From: Phoronis australis
Taxonomy: Eukaryota > Phoronida > Phoronidae
Direction of reading: 5' to 3'
NCBI GenBank assembly: GCA_002633005.1
Contig: NMRA01000267.1
Span: 64,001 to 128,000 of the forward strand
Length of the DNA stretch: 64,000 nt
Positions 10,401 through 22,395 of the stretch are shown here, in pieces. Under the pieces are notes generated by a model. It was not told where the DNA came from. It did not search any database and saw nothing but the letters and a program-made list of their open reading frames with translations. Numbering within the stretch: position 1 is the first letter of the stretch; each line of letters opens with the position of its first letter. The position numbers and the translations under genes are program-made.

Positions 10401-13400
10401 AATTCTGGTACGCACATGTCACAAGTGTTATTTTCCATCATACTTGTCACCAAGTGATGCCAGCATGTATTTACGAGCCGACAGTCACCCCACAATGCAT
10501 TTGAAAAGCGACATCAGCGTCGTAGGCGAAATTTCCTGAATTGTCTCTTGTCACGTTGTGCTCAGTCATCACCTGAGTGTGTGATAATGAGTAATGAGTG
10601 TATATTTGAGGAGCATGAAAAGGGCATTGGTGCAACACTGTAGAGATTGTCCTTGTTAATGTTATTGATAATGAGTGAGCAAGCATTATGTGCTATGGTG
10701 TCTTTACAGCGGATTCGTTGCACAGTGGATGAGAATGACCAGAAGCAGCTACTAATGGACTTGAAAGTGGTCATGAGTAGCAATGAGTGTGAATACATAG
10801 TCAAGTTTTACGGTGCTCTCTTTAAAGAGGTTAGTTCATGCTATGTACCTATAGTGGAATAACTGGCCAGAAATTCTGAAGTTTCATACACAACGGTGAA
10901 TAACATGAAGTCAAGTTCATAAAATAAAATGTGATTTTTCTATTCACATGAAAACTTCAGGTGAACAGTTACTCTGTAAAAAAACTATGAAACCGTAGTG
11001 AAAATGCTTAGAGCAGTTTTCGCATATTTACTAATGCATTTGAATTGCCTTATACTTACAAATGGCCCTGTCTTTTGGTGTTTTTAGCTCAGCACACTTG
11101 GCAGTGTAAATGGGGATGAGAAATCCTTGCCTGCAAGTTTGTTTCATTTGCTACGTGCGTAGTGGTGACATCACATGTGATGTTTGTGTGGTTATCACAT
11201 GTTCATAATTCTGTGACATAGTGTTCACATGCTAGCCACCCTGTATCTTGTGCTATAATGTACTTATTCATCCAGTAAATGTCCCAGAACCTCCTTTGTT
11301 GATGCCTTCAAATTTACAGGGGTAAGCAGTTAATTATGTGCACAGTCAGGTCTTAGAAATGCAGTAAAGTAAAATTAATCTTTTACAAGCCAGTCGCTAA
11401 CCCATTTTTCTGTATGAGTGGATGACAGTCACTCAACATCTCCTTTTGACATTTGGTAAATATAATTTTCTGGAATAGATTTAAGGGGAAAATATCGCTT
11501 AAATGCTTTTTGTATCTTTAATAGTAGTCTCCTAAAATTTTAGTTGAGACATCAGGACCATTCATGTAGACATATTGATAATTTATTTGGCGCTTGTTTT
11601 TTTTTTCAGGGTGACTGTTGGATATGCATGGAATTAATGGACTGTTCCTGTGATAATTTTTACAAATATTTAAATAAAATAAATAAAAGGATACCTGAGG
11701 ACATTATAGGAAAAATCACATTAGCGGTAAGTGGCTCATTTTTCACACTTAAACTTCAATGTGATTGTACTTTAGTGAAGGTATATTTGTCCAGCTTAAG
11801 TGTTTATTTCACTTGCACAAGTTATAAAATGCAGACTTTCGTGTTTCAATCAAGGCATACCTTGAATGGAGTTTAATCTAATTGTTCTGTGTGTTTTGTC
11901 GAGTCTTACTTTCTTCATGGTGTGTTTGAAGATGGTTGTCTTTTCTTTCACAGGACTTGCTTTAAAGTGAGACTGTGAGGAGGAATAAAAATTAAAAACT
12001 AAAAATTTTAACATGTCCTAGTTCTGGTATCTGTTTCGTGAAAAATGACTTAAAAGACTTAGTCTGAGATTTGTTTTTACACTCCACACTTCTAGTCCTG
12101 AAAAGCAATTAAATCTCATGTTAATAAAGTACAAAGTCTCTGAGAATATATCCATTCCTGCTAACTACTTAAGTAATTCATATAAATCATTTCTAGTCTC
12201 TGATATGCTAATCATAATTACATGTATAAACTTTTATTCAGTAATTGTGAAATGGGAGGGAAAGACCAAATTTTTTTACTCGAGTCTTAAGTCACTTTTC
12301 TTGAAACAGACTCCAGTTCTTAAATTATTACTTCTCTCTGGGAAATTTGAAATAAAACTCCACTACTTGTCATTAAAATACATACTTTGTTCTTACAGAC
12401 TGTGAAAGCCTTAAATTATTTAAAAGAAGAGCTCCAGATAATTCACAGAGGTGAGTCCAGCTGTTGTATGTTTATTTTTAAAGTCCAGTTCTAAAGTATT
12501 CAGATGAAATACCATTTCCCATTCTGTCAGGATGCATCATTTCAGTTGCTCTGATGGTGTATTACGGTTGCGCTCATCGGCCATGACGGAGCTTGAGCTC
12601 AACTGTTGTGATGGGGAAATTTTTGGTTATTTTGTCTGGTTATTTTTGACATGTACGGGCGCACATTTATGACGAGAGTCAAACCGGCAAAGAACCATGC
12701 ATTGGAGACCTACAGAAAAATGCTCCGGTCTTCAAACGTCACGACTTGCTGTTCTACGTCCGTCAAAAATCACTAGTGTTACAGTGTCCATTTTTTATTG
12801 ATCTTAATAAAAAGTACAGTTGAATCGTGTACAAAAAACCTTCGTTCGTTGTGAGCAAAGGAACTTGTCTACAAGACCGTTGCTTTCGTACTTGTGGAAA
12901 TTTGCATTTAGCTAGCATTTTAAACCAATCCCACTTATGACGACAGTCAAACCGGCAAAGAACGATGCATTGGAGACCAACAGAAAATTGCTGTGGTCTT
13001 CAAACTTTGGTGTTAATGTCACGACTTGCTGTTCTACGTTAAAAATCACTAGTGTTACAATAACCATTTTTATTGATCTTGATAAAAAATATAGTTGAAT
13101 CATGTACAGAAAACCTTGGGGCATTTTTCGTTCAATGTTTGCTGTGAGCAAAGGAATTTGTCTACAAGACCATTGCTTTCGTACTTGTGGAAATTAACAT
13201 TATAAGCTAGCATTTTAAACAAAACCCATTATAAATGCATTTTCATTGTGAACAATAGTGGGATGAGTGCCTGGCTGATGAACATCAGATTGTCGTAATG
13301 GTAATTCAGGACAACACTGTTCACTGAATGGTAAGTTTATTGTAGCAGCCAGTTCCAAAATATGCTGCATGTACCAAGCTAGTTTCTGTCATTGTGCACA

Positions 13401-16400
13401 TGTTTCCACCTTTGAACTTTTGTGTCTTTGAATATGCTACCTTAGAGAATTTCATCATTTATTTGAGTTTGGCATATGGGCCTTTGGGTGACCATACTGA
13501 TGATAAGGTGCAGGAAATTGTTGTGATGTCAATTTATGTACTTAACCTTTTTTAGATGTGAAACCATCCAATATTTTACTGGACAGGCAAGGTAACATCA
13601 AGTTGTGTGATTTTGGCATTAGTGGTCAGCTCGTTGACAGCATTGCAAAGACGAGAGATGCCGGTTGCAAGCCTTACATGGCAGTAAGTCAAGACATTTA
13701 AAAACACTCTAGGTTGCTTAGTGAAAGAATCGTGCTGGTTCTCGTGACTGTAGTTTCGATTCAGCTGTACACCCATTATATAAAGTGAATAACTTGAAGA
13801 AAGGGTGTTGGCATTAAGTCAAAAGCTGTCTTTGTTCCATCTGTATCCTGTGTTACATCAAGGTCATGGGTCATTATACTGCAACTAATGAACTCCATTC
13901 TGTCCATAGTGTGATCACGTGTAATTAAAGTTTGTTAAAGAACCAAAAAAGTTCCATGAACCAAAACAATAATTTTCAAAGGTGGCACGAATTGTGGTTT
14001 TAAATCGAGTGCTGGTAGTGCCTAGGATGCCATTCAAACTACCTAGATTCTTTAATTCTCTATGCTTTGTTGGCCACTGATGGAACTAAAATTCCAAATG
14101 GATTCATTGTATTGTGTCACCAATTTCGGACAAAAATACCATAATTTTGCTTTTTTCATTTTTCAATGTCTTCTAGCTTGGTTGCGAATGCTCACAATTT
14201 CTCATAACATTGCGTGATAATAGCAAAATTTCGCTTGTCTGCCACGTTGTGTCTTGAGGTTTTAATGTAGCTCAAGGGCCCCATACATGGCCTTGATTTT
14301 TCAGATTTTTTAATTCTCACAAGTTGTGACCAATTTGATCATCATGTTGCATATTAACTGGAATAATAAATATTTAGGTAAATTAAAATCTCTAATGGAC
14401 TGGTTTCCATTCATTTTTTGCAGCCAGAAAGGATAGATCCGACACACACTACTCGAGGTTATGATGTTAGGTCTGATGTCTGGAGTTTAGGCATTACTCT
14501 GGTGAGTTTGCTTGTATGAGTATTTGATGTTGAAGGCACCTGCACTGGAAGTTTACCAGGCATGACTCACATTAGTGTTCTCTTCAGGAAGCTAATCATA
14601 TTTGCCTGGCAAGTGTTGGTGCAAATTAACCAGCACCATTTTAGTTTTTGGCCATAGCATTCTAGTCGTAAATTAAATGTCTCCATTTGACACATAAGTC
14701 TGACATTTTGTCAATATTCAGTTCATCATCATCACGTGTTACTTCATAGATCAACCTTAAGGTAGATGCGTGTAAAACGTGCTACTTGAAGTATCAACTT
14801 TTTAGAGAGCCTTCGGTAGATTCTCCCAATTCATGTCTGTGATTTCTTTATTATGGCTTTTCTTCTCTGCAACATTATGGAGTGTTACTTTATTTCAGTA
14901 CGAGTTAGCCACAGGAAAATTCCCTTACCCGAAGTGGAGCTGTGTGTTTGAACAGTTGCAGCACGTAGTGAATGGGCCTGCCCCAGAACTGAGCATGTAT
15001 GACTCACAGTTCTCTCCAGACTTTGTGAAGTTTGTAAACACCTGGTAAGTTGAAGTGATGTTTTGAATGAACTCATATTTTGTTTCTGTGTCTATGGGAC
15101 TTATTGCATTGCTATTGCCATCGAGTTTTAAGAAATAAAAGTATTTGATAGACATCTGAGTCATGCACATTTAGAGTATGCATTTCATTGTCTGGTCAGT
15201 TTGTCATATTTCGTGTGTTGGAGTGTGCAGTAAATGAGGGCTATTAACAACTGAATACGGGTTGAAAATCATCCCAATCCGAAAGCAAATTTTACGCTGT
15301 TAGAAGTTGTCTTTGGGTTTATCTTAAAGGTATGCTTTGTGATTGTGCATGGATGGAGAGAGATTGATTAAATCCAGTAGTTAATTTATTATTTAGTAAC
15401 CGCTAATTAATGCAAGTGAAACCTGTTATTAATTAAATACACTAACAATGAAGAAAAGTAACTATGCTAATGCCCTCTGTGGGGATAACTTCAATCAGTT
15501 AACCACCAAACAATCAATTAACCACCAAACAATCAAACGTCTTATCTGCTATCCAAGCTGTAGGACAGGACACTCGTTGGATGACAGTTCTGCTGGTTGA
15601 TCCTGGAACTAACACACACAGTACTGCGACAATGTGTTTGCTGCTCACAGTCTTTCGTGATGCAATGACACGTGTAGGCAGTATCTGACTACCCTTAATT
15701 TTTCTTGCTGGTCACACTTCGTTGTGACTCAACACTTGTTGACAATATCTTACTACCCACAATGCAAGTGGCAAGCTCTTAGTTAACTTCCTGTTCACTA
15801 ACTTTTGCCATTGCCAAGATCCTCTTTAGAATCTTCCACAAGATGGCTCTGTTGTACTATTTCTTCAGTACACTGAAGCAAGGCTTATAGATTCAACTAC
15901 TAAATTCCATTTGACTGTCTCCCAATCTTCTGCCCAAATTGTGATAATACACATAGTTAACGATTGGCCAATAAAAACCACATGATCTTATCTAATCATA
16001 TCATTTGGTGTTACAATCCAATCTCAGAAATTTCCAGAATCCCTTACAGTACATTGACCCCAAAACAAAAGAGGTAAACATCATCAAAAAGTACAATCAT
16101 GTAAACATCAAAAGTACACGTAAGCAGGTTTGACCCATGGTTTTAAAAGTACATATGCACAAATTTTGGGCAACTCTAATGGAACTAACTCTACTAATTA
16201 CGCAATCAATAGTTATTCTAACATGCCTATAAATTTCTTTAACCAAGAACAAGTGGCCTAAAATGTCATGTACCCACCATAGTCCATGGCATGGAGTTTT
16301 TGTAATGAATGTGTATTTTTTATTGTTGTTGAAACTTTGGGAAAGGTTTCTGTTGTCACTGTTGAATTTTCTTTTGACATCCATACATTGCTTTTACTTG

Positions 16401-16884
16401 TGTTTCAGCTTATCTAAAGATGTTCAGCTGAGGCCCAAGTATAAACAACTACTAGTAAGTGTATTAAGTTGACATACTTTCAATTATGTTATTCATTGCT
16501 TGCTATATTTAGTGTGAAGCTGATTTTCAATTAATGTTAGCATTTGAAATTTTGATATATAAAACTGAAGATTTCGAGTCATCAGTCATGTTCAAAATGT
16601 AAATTGTGTCTTCTCAAATAGCATTTTTTACTATTTGAAACCGTACAATTTGTTCATTCATTAAGAATATGAATAACTATAAAGTTTTTGTCTTGATTGT
16701 GTAAATAATCTTATTTAATTAAATGCCTTGTATGTTTATGCTGTTCGTATCAAATCATGAAACATTATATTTTTAGGAGTTCAGTTTCATAAAGAAGTAC
16801 ACACATGCAAATATAGATGTCGCCGGCTATGTTTGCAACATTATTGATGTCATGCCACCGATGACGGACAGCGATTCCCTATAG
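4418..16884 (+). CDS. MAP kinase kinase 4 (MKK4), full gene
   Basis: Dual-specificity kinase that phosphorylates the TxY loop of JNK and p38 in the cytoplasm. Twelve coding exons join without a break to 377 codons (human MKK4 has 399 residues). Order: a basic-hydrophobic MAPK docking site RRGRLRLDF at residues 13-21; the ERLR...SGKL segment typical of MKK4; glycine loop GRGNFG 91-96 with ATP lysine 113; HRDVKPSN 208-215; DFG 228-230; activation loop SIAKT with the two phosphosites S238 and T242; APE near 252-254; and a C-terminal segment where the DVD docking site for MAP3Ks lies. SIAKT and the docking site separate it from MKK7, MKK3/6 and MEK1/2. The start is in good context (A at -3, G at +4). 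Exons 11-12 occur again at 18460-18932, probably as the other allele. Confidence 0.96.
5150..5218 (-). repeat. tRNA-derived SINE head
   Basis: On the minus strand the segment has an A-box-like TAGCTCAGTGG followed at tRNA-like spacing by a B-box-like GGTTCTAATCT, with intervening sequence that does not form a clean cloverleaf. This is the look of a pol III SINE head, not a working tRNA gene. Confidence 0.55.
6260..6317. repeat. Two-unit 29-bp tandem repeat
   Basis: A 29-base unit beginning GGGAAAATTGTTC is repeated head to tail with one mismatch inside intron 1. Minor minisatellite. Confidence 0.7.
6456..6588 (+). CDS. MAP2K4 coding exon 2 (MAPK docking site)
   Basis: 133 bases between TTTCAG and GGTAAGT. 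Carries the D-site RRGRLRLDF, which in MKK4 binds JNK and p38, then a low-complexity linker rich in Gln, Ser and Thr. Confidence 0.9.
8158..8218 (+). CDS. MAP2K4 coding exon 3
   Basis: 61 bases, TTTGTAG to GTAAGTTT. Encodes [20 protein letters not shown], the characteristic MKK4 segment just before the kinase domain. Confidence 0.93.
8862..8975 (+). CDS. MAP2K4 coding exon 4 (Gly loop, ATP Lys)
   Basis: 114 bases, CTTGCAG to GTAAGTG, phase 0 at both ends. Encodes [20 protein letters not shown] and ends at the ATP-binding lysine in AVK (residue 113). Confidence 0.96.
9186..9531. repeat. Direct repeat B, copy 1 (MAP2K4 intron 4)
   Basis: About 346 bases nearly identical to 9943-10303. After 9531 the copies part: this one continues into a CpG-rich block that stops at the N at 9942. 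Copy 2 carries about 21 extra bases near 10036. Reads as one allele with an insertion, assembled beside the other allele. Confidence 0.8.
9545..9941. mobile_element. CpG-rich insertion, possible TE fragment
   Basis: About 400 bases absent from the paired copy. They are rich in CpG, with repeated TTCCGC/GCGGAA words that form local inverted repeats near 9564-9610, unlike the AT-rich intron around them. The block ends abruptly at an N. It contains a 37-codon plus frame, ATG 9791 to TGA 9904, reading [20 protein letters not shown] and on. No transposase motif recognised. Probably the edge of a heterozygous insertion. Confidence 0.45.
9943..10303. repeat. Direct repeat B, copy 2 (MAP2K4 intron 4)
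   Basis: Begins one base after the N at 9942, matches 9186-9531, and then continues without interruption into the rest of intron 4 and exon 5, so it is the uninterrupted version. Confidence 0.8.
10710..10829 (+). CDS. MAP2K4 coding exon 5
   Basis: 120 bases, TTTACAG to GTTAGTT. Encodes the alpha-C region ([20 protein letters not shown]) and the following strands [12 protein letters not shown], close to human MKK4. Confidence 0.95.
11610..11726 (+). CDS. MAP2K4 coding exon 6 (hinge)
   Basis: 117 bases after a long T tract and CAG, ending GGTAAGT. Encodes the hinge [11 protein letters not shown] and the helix [20 protein letters not shown]. Confidence 0.95.
12399..12450 (+). CDS. MAP2K4 coding exon 7
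   Basis: 52 bases, CTTACAG to GGTGAGT. Encodes [17 protein letters not shown], so the HRD catalytic triplet is split by intron 7. Confidence 0.94.
12667..13225. repeat. Tandem duplication inside MAP2K4 intron 7
   Basis: Two head-to-tail units of about 270-290 bases (12667-12934 and 12935-13225). Both start TTATGACGA and end near GCTAGCATTTTAAAC, with many substitutions and small indels between them. There is no N between them and divergence exceeds that of the N-joined repeats, so this looks like a genuine older duplication. Confidence 0.8.
13556..13683 (+). CDS. MAP2K4 coding exon 8 (catalytic and activation loops)
   Basis: 128 bases, TTTTAG to GTAAGTC. Encodes DVKPSN, the DFG of [12 protein letters not shown] and the activation segment [16 protein letters not shown], whose Ser and Thr (238, 242) are the MAP3K phosphosites. 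Confidence 0.97.
14424..14501 (+). CDS. MAP2K4 coding exon 9
   Basis: 78 bases, TTTGCAG to GGTGAGT. Encodes [20 protein letters not shown]: the end of the APE motif and the alpha-F region. Confidence 0.96.
14899..15044 (+). CDS. MAP2K4 coding exon 10
   Basis: 146 bases, TTTCAG to GGTAAGT. Encodes [13 protein letters not shown] and the helices up to [11 protein letters not shown]; the Cys codon is completed by exon 11. Confidence 0.96.
16409..16454 (+). CDS. MAP2K4 coding exon 11 (first copy)
   Basis: 46 bases, TTTCAG to GTAAGTG. Encodes [15 protein letters not shown] after completing a Cys codon; the RPKY motif is the conserved end of the kinase fold. Confidence 0.94.
16777..16884 (+). CDS. 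MAP2K4 coding exon 12 with stop (first copy)
   Basis: 108 bases from TTTTAG to TAG 16882-16884. Encodes the C-terminus with [20 protein letters not shown], the position of the DVD domain that MAP3Ks dock on. Confidence 0.92.
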   Translation, partial: EFSFIKKYTHANIDVAGYVCNIIDVMPPMTDSDSL

Positions 16885-18459
16885 TCAGCTCAGAGCGGTA
16901 TGTGTAGCAACTAGCGGCTACCTTCCAGTTGGAATGTGTGGTTTAGTTGAACCTCCAATACAGCTTACTGCCTGACAAGGGGCATCAGTAGTGCATGTAA
17001 TGCAAATGTCGTCACAGGCATCAACCTTCAAGGCCCGCTCCACAACCGTTGCTTCGTCAGGTGACTAATATTTGTCACCTCACTTTGTGCTATTAACCAA
17101 CCGACTTCATGGTTTTACTTCATTTGGACATTTTGGAATTGATTAATGCTGCTGTAAAGTTGACTTCTTGGGAAAAAATTATTTAGACCAATTAGCCATT
17201 GAACATTGATCTCACGTTGTTCCTTACAAAGCGTAGATGTGATTGATGTTAAGAACTGGCGGCGGGTTAATCTCTCAAGACCAGATTCATTAACTTGGCT
17301 TGGCCTAACGGGTTACTTATGCGTGGAGCATGGACTCAAACAATTACAAATTGTCGGTTCTTTCAAAAATTGCTTCTAATCTGAGTGGTGGAAAAGCCGA
17401 GACCAGTTTTGCCACTGTATGTGGTCAAAATCAAGTCTTCGGCAGAAGTCTCATTCATAGTTAGCTGTAACANCCTTTAATAACCACTAATTAATGCAAG
17501 TGAAACCTGTTATTAATTAAATACACTAACAATGAAGAAGAGTAACTAGGCTAACGCTCTCTGTGGGGATAATCAATTAACCACCAAACAATCAAAGGTC
17601 TTATATGCTATCCAAGCTGTAGGACAGGACACTCGTTGGATGACAGTTCTGCTGGTTGATCCTGGAACTAACACACACTGTACTGCGACAATGTGTTTGC
17701 TGCTCACAGTCTTTCGTGATGCAATGACACGTGTAGGCAGTATCTGACTACCCTTAATTTTTCTTGCTGGTCACACTTCGTTGTGATGCAACACTTGTTG
17801 ACAATATCTTACTACCCACAATGCAAGTGGCAAGCTCTTAGTTAACTTCCTGTTCACTAACTTTTGCCATTGCCAAGATCCTCTTTAGAATCTTCCATAA
17901 GATGGCTCTGTTGTACTATTTCTTCAGTACACTGAAGCAAGTCTTATAGCTTCAACTACTAAATTCCATCTGACTGTCTCCCAATCTTCTGCCCAAATTG
18001 TGATAATACACGTAGTTAACGATTGGCCAATAAAAACCACATGATCTTATCTAATCATATCATTGGGTGTTACAATCCAATCTCAGAAATTTCCAGAATC
18101 CCTTACAGTACATTGACCCCAAAACAAAAGAGGTAAACATCATCAAAAAGTACAATCATGTAAACATCAAAAGTACACGTAAGTAGGTTTGACCCATGGT
18201 TTTAAAAGTAGATGTGCACAAATTTTGGGCAACTCTAATGGAACTAACTCTACTAATTACTAGATTTCTTTCTAACCAAGAACAAGTGGCCTAAAATGTC
18301 ACATACCCACCATAGTCCATGACATGGAGTTCTTGTAATGAATTTGTATTTTTTTATTGTTGTTGGACTCTGATGATTGTTGAAACTTTGGGAAAGGTTT
18401 CTGTTGTCACTGTTGAATTTTCTTTTGACATCCATACATTGTTTTTACTTGTGTTTCAG

Positions 18460-18505
18460 CTTATCTAAAGATGTTCAGCTGAGGCCCAAGTATAAACAAC
18501 TACTA
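18460..18505 (+). CDS. MAP2K4 exon 11, second copy
   Basis: Same 46 bases as 16409-16454, with intact acceptor and donor. Would be spliced only if exon 10 skipped the first copy. Probably the other allele. Confidence 0.75.
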
Positions 18506-18824
18506 GTAAGTGTATTAAGTTGACATACTTTCAATTATGTTATTCATTGCTTGCTATATTTGGTGTGAAGCTGATTTTCAATTAATGTTAGCATTTGACA
18601 TTTTGATATATAAAACTGAAGATTTCGAGTCATCAGTCATGTTCAAAATGTAAATTGTGTCTTCTCAAATAGCATTTTTTACTATTTGAAACCGTACAAT
18701 TTGTTCATTCATTAAGAATATGAATAACTAAGTTTTTGTCTTGATTGTGTAAATAATCTTATTTAATTAAATGCCTTGTATGTTTATGCTGTTCGTATCA
18801 AATCATGAAACATTATATTTTTAG

Positions 18825-18932
18825 GAGTTCAGTTTCATAAAGAAGTACACACATGCAAATATAGATGTCGCCGGCTATGTTTGCAACATTATTGATGTCA
18901 TGCCACCGATGACGGACAGCGATTCGCTATAG
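18825..18932 (+). CDS. MAP2K4 exon 12 with stop, second copy
   Basis: Identical protein to 16777-16884; the only coding change is a silent Ser codon (TCC to TCG) before the last Leu. Stop TAG 18930-18932. No decay, consistent with an allele rather than an old duplicate. Confidence 0.75.
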   Translation, partial: EFSFIKKYTHANIDVAGYVCNIIDVMPPMTDSDSL

Positions 18933-19520
18933 TCAACTCAGAGCGGTATGTGTAGCAACTAGCGGCTACCTTCCAGTTGGAATGTGTGGTTTAGTTGAAC
19001 CTCCAATACAGCTTACTGTGTGACAAGGGGCATCAGTAGTGCATGTAATGCAAATGTCGTCACAGGCATCAACCTTCAAGGCCCGCTCCACAACCGTTGC
19101 TTCGTCAGGTGACTAATATTTGTCACCTCACTTTGTGCTATTAACCAACCGACTTCATGGTTTTACTTCATTTGGACATTTTGGAATTGATTAATGCTGC
19201 TGTAAAGTTGACTTCTTGGGAAAAAATTATTTAGACCAATTAGCCATTGAACATTGATCTCACGTTGTTCCTTACAAAGCGTAGATGTGATTGATGTTAA
19301 GAACTGGCGGCGGGTTAATCTCTCAAGACCAGATTCATTAACTTGGCTTGGCCTAACGGGTTACTTATGCGTGGAGCATGGACTCAAACAATTACAAATT
19401 GTCGGTTCTTTCAAAAATTGCTTCTAATCTGAGTGGTGGAAAAGCCAAGACCAGTTTTGCCACTGTATGTGGTCAAAATCAAGTCTTCGGCAGAAGTCTC
19501 ATTCATAGTTAGCTGTAACA

Positions 19521-22090
19521 TGAAGCGAGGCTACAGGCCAAGCTATTATTGAATAAGGACAATGGCTAAATCTTTATGATGGTAATATTCTCTGTGTGTT
19601 TATGCCATGACATTAAGAGCATAGATGGAGTTGATCGTGTGATAGCCATGTTACTCTCAATATTTAGTGTTTAGCATCACGAAGCGTTCTAAGGATTACT
19701 ACTTACTGGTTCGGCATGTTTGGATTAAATGCATTCAAAATTTAGAACTGCCACCTCGTTTCGCAATGGAGAGTAGTTGGTAATTTTGATGGAGTCTTCC
19801 AGTTGGATTTTGTGTGTGTAAGAGGTATGTAAATACTATTTTCTATTTATGACTAAAGTGCTGAATACAAGCTGTACTGAATGTAAAAATCCTGAATTAT
19901 AAGATGGCTTGTTTTAACTGGGATCTTGATGTGTAACCGGTGATGCCTTGTGGCCGACATGAAAGTGCAGGTGTATGTTTCCGTTATACACTTAAGACTT
20001 GTAATTGGATGACCAACTCGAATTTGCTTCATCTGGTTTTATGAGCATATTTGCATCGCATTTGCTTTCATGAAGTGCTTTCTGGTGTGAGAATTTGACA
20101 AACCAATAGTCTTTTTTACCCTCTAGATAATTAATAAGAGGACTTTTGCTTATATTTGCAATATTCATAACATATGCCCCATCAGAACATTGACAGTTCT
20201 TTTCATAAGTCAAAAGCAGTTAGCATTCATCTTTGCTGCTCTGTGCACAGGAGAGGTATTTCCTTGTGCCACTAGTTGGCAACGTAGTCTCTGGTACCCT
20301 GCAATCATTCACCATTGCATTGCTTTATGAAAGTCTCCAATTTCTTTTGTGACCGACATGTTGTAAATTGCACCACATTTAATAAGAGCGGTGCTTTTAG
20401 GTCGTTGCAGAGTTTTACGTGAATGACTTCACAGACCATTGTTGATTTTCCACATTTCATCGTGAATTGTGATTGAGTCATAATAGACGAATTTGTGATT
20501 GTTCATGCAAGCAGCTATATCAATTATCATGGTAAGGCGTCACCAGTTTTTATTACAAATAATGGCCAATTTAGACGGTTTCAGTTTTGATTGGGTTCTA
20601 AGATTGTTGTCAGTGCCCAAAATGTTGTAGCTGACACAGAATTGAAAATTGTAATGCATTAATTTGGTACTACTGATGATAAAATGAAGTATCACTTGTC
20701 TGCATCCTAAGTTAGTGAGACTATACTGTCTGAAAAACAGGCTTACCGCTTCATGCAGGAGTCGTTAAAATAAAACGTTGTGTATCACCATACTTTTAAG
20801 GAATTGTTACCTGGTCATGTAGTGCACAAAAGCGTATTTTATTGGACTTTTTATGTCATTATGTGTTTCAACACAATTTAGCTGTCACAGCTTTGTCGCC
20901 TGTTGAGTGGCGGGTAATGTCATCTTGTTGCAACTGGGTCTGTCAGTACACACCATGGGACTATGTGTTCTAGTCTTTGTTTGTTGTGGCACATTCCTGA
21001 AACATCTCTATGTAGAACAGTAAAGGGAATTAATGTTTCAAGAATTTTAGCTCTTGCTGGCAAATTAATTTTAATGATAAATGTAGCTGTCTTGGAACAT
21101 GTTTTTTTTTTGTAACGTAAGAACAGTTCTTGCAAGCAACTGGTTTCATTACAGATCATGTGGACTTTTTTAGGGTTAGTACAGATTCTTGAAATGTACT
21201 ACTCAATACTTATTGAACGCCACTCAGCTCTTATGTAGAATCTAGATCTCATTTCTAGACCAATTGTTTTTTGACTATTGAGCTAGTGAGATTTAAAGCC
21301 TCATTATACATGTACTATCTTTCTAAAAGTAGTTTTGATATAGGCCACTTGACATTATAAAACTGGTCTTATCGTGTTCCTTACATAGTTTAAAAGTGAT
21401 CTCTAGAGTCCAGGAGAGCTGACATTTCACTGCTTGCTCACACAAAGGTCTTAAAATTTCGGGTCACAGTGTGACCTTTATTTTTGTGAGCTGGATCTGA
21501 AGAAATAATGAATTTACCAGAACTGTGAAAGCCCTTAAGTCATCTCCAATTTGACTATGAAACAATTTGAGACAATTTTCATAACTGTAAATGATCAAAA
21601 TCATAACTTGTTCTTTGACAGAAAGAATGGGTTTTATCCCATTTTAAGGTATTTCATGATGCAGTTGAATGGATAAGATGTGTTGTCAGTATTCAGGTCA
21701 TAAACGCATTTGTGTTGCTTTTAAACGTACTGTAAGCCAATGCCTCCAGTGTATTTAATGAGTGGTTATGTTTTGAAATTCAAGTCATCTTGAAGTTTTT
21801 TTGTTTTGAAAGGGAAATGTGGTATTCAACTTAAGTGCCATTCACACACATACTTACCCAAGAACAAGTTACTCCTGGAACGAATTGTCGCTAGGTTTGG
21901 GGGCTGTCTGGACGCTACTTAAACTAGTGCAACTTGCTTCACCTTATCGAGGCAGGGTAACTTTTTTAGATTAATCTCTGCCACTTCTAATCGCTATGTG
22001 GTTGCAAACTTGGCATAAGGCGGAAGTAATTATCAGCTGCGCGCATGCACAGTAACATGTGCAGCTCAACACCCAAACTGCAGTCATTTT
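19521..22090. other. MAP2K4 3' flank / UTR, no gene
   Basis: No conserved coding sequence. Probably 3' UTR followed by intergenic DNA. An AATAAA at 20769-20774 is one of several possible poly(A) signals. Reading frames here are short and composition is AT-rich. Confidence 0.45.
20769..20774 (+). terminator. Candidate poly(A) signal AATAAA
   Basis: Canonical hexamer about 1.84 kb after the second-copy MAP2K4 stop. Others exist downstream, so which is used cannot be told from sequence. Confidence 0.25.
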
Positions 22091-22394
22091 TGTAGTTGCT
22101 TTAGGATAAATCTGTGTGTGAACAGGACTTGTTACTCAATATTTATTGGAGACTATTTCAAGTAATGTCCAAGGTTCTTGTCTTTCAAAGTGTAATTGAA
22201 TAAGGTTTGAGAAGATTTAACTGGTGTCTCAGTTCAGAAAAACGTGATCTGGTTTAATAATTGAAAATATAAAGTCTCTGTGTTCGTTTAGTCGAGTTAT
22301 TTATACTGTATTGAACCTTCTATGAAATGTATGTCTGACTAGAATCATGTTAAATCAGTGCTGTAAAGACATAGTTATGAAAGTGTTACTGTAT
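22091..22394. repeat. Direct repeat D, copy 1
   Basis: 304 bases recurring at 22430-22740 with only a 7-base indel and a few substitutions. Ends at the N at 22395. Confidence 0.85.
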
Positions 22395-22395
22395 N

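Larger units (their letters stand above)
15392..17472. repeat. Direct repeat C, copy 1 (exons 11-12 of MAP2K4)
   Basis: About 2.08 kb repeated at 17476-19520. Includes the end of intron 10, exons 11 and 12 with the stop codon, and 3' flank. A short tandem unit (AACCACCAAACAATCAA) is present twice here near 15500-15535 but once in copy 2, a typical allelic repeat difference. Ends at the N at 17473. Confidence 0.9.
17476..19520. repeat. Direct repeat C, copy 2
   Basis: About 2.05 kb, nearly identical to 15392-17472 including exons, splice sites and stop. Runs directly into unique 3' flank at 19521, whereas copy 1 runs directly out of intron 10. That is the geometry expected when two overlapping contigs from different alleles are placed side by side. 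Confidence 0.9.

Noticed and set aside
16097-16384. Minus-strand frame of 95 codons, recurring at 18253-18435
   Set aside because: Antisense to MAP2K4 intron 10. The recurrence is only because the block is duplicated, and the two frames differ by indels.
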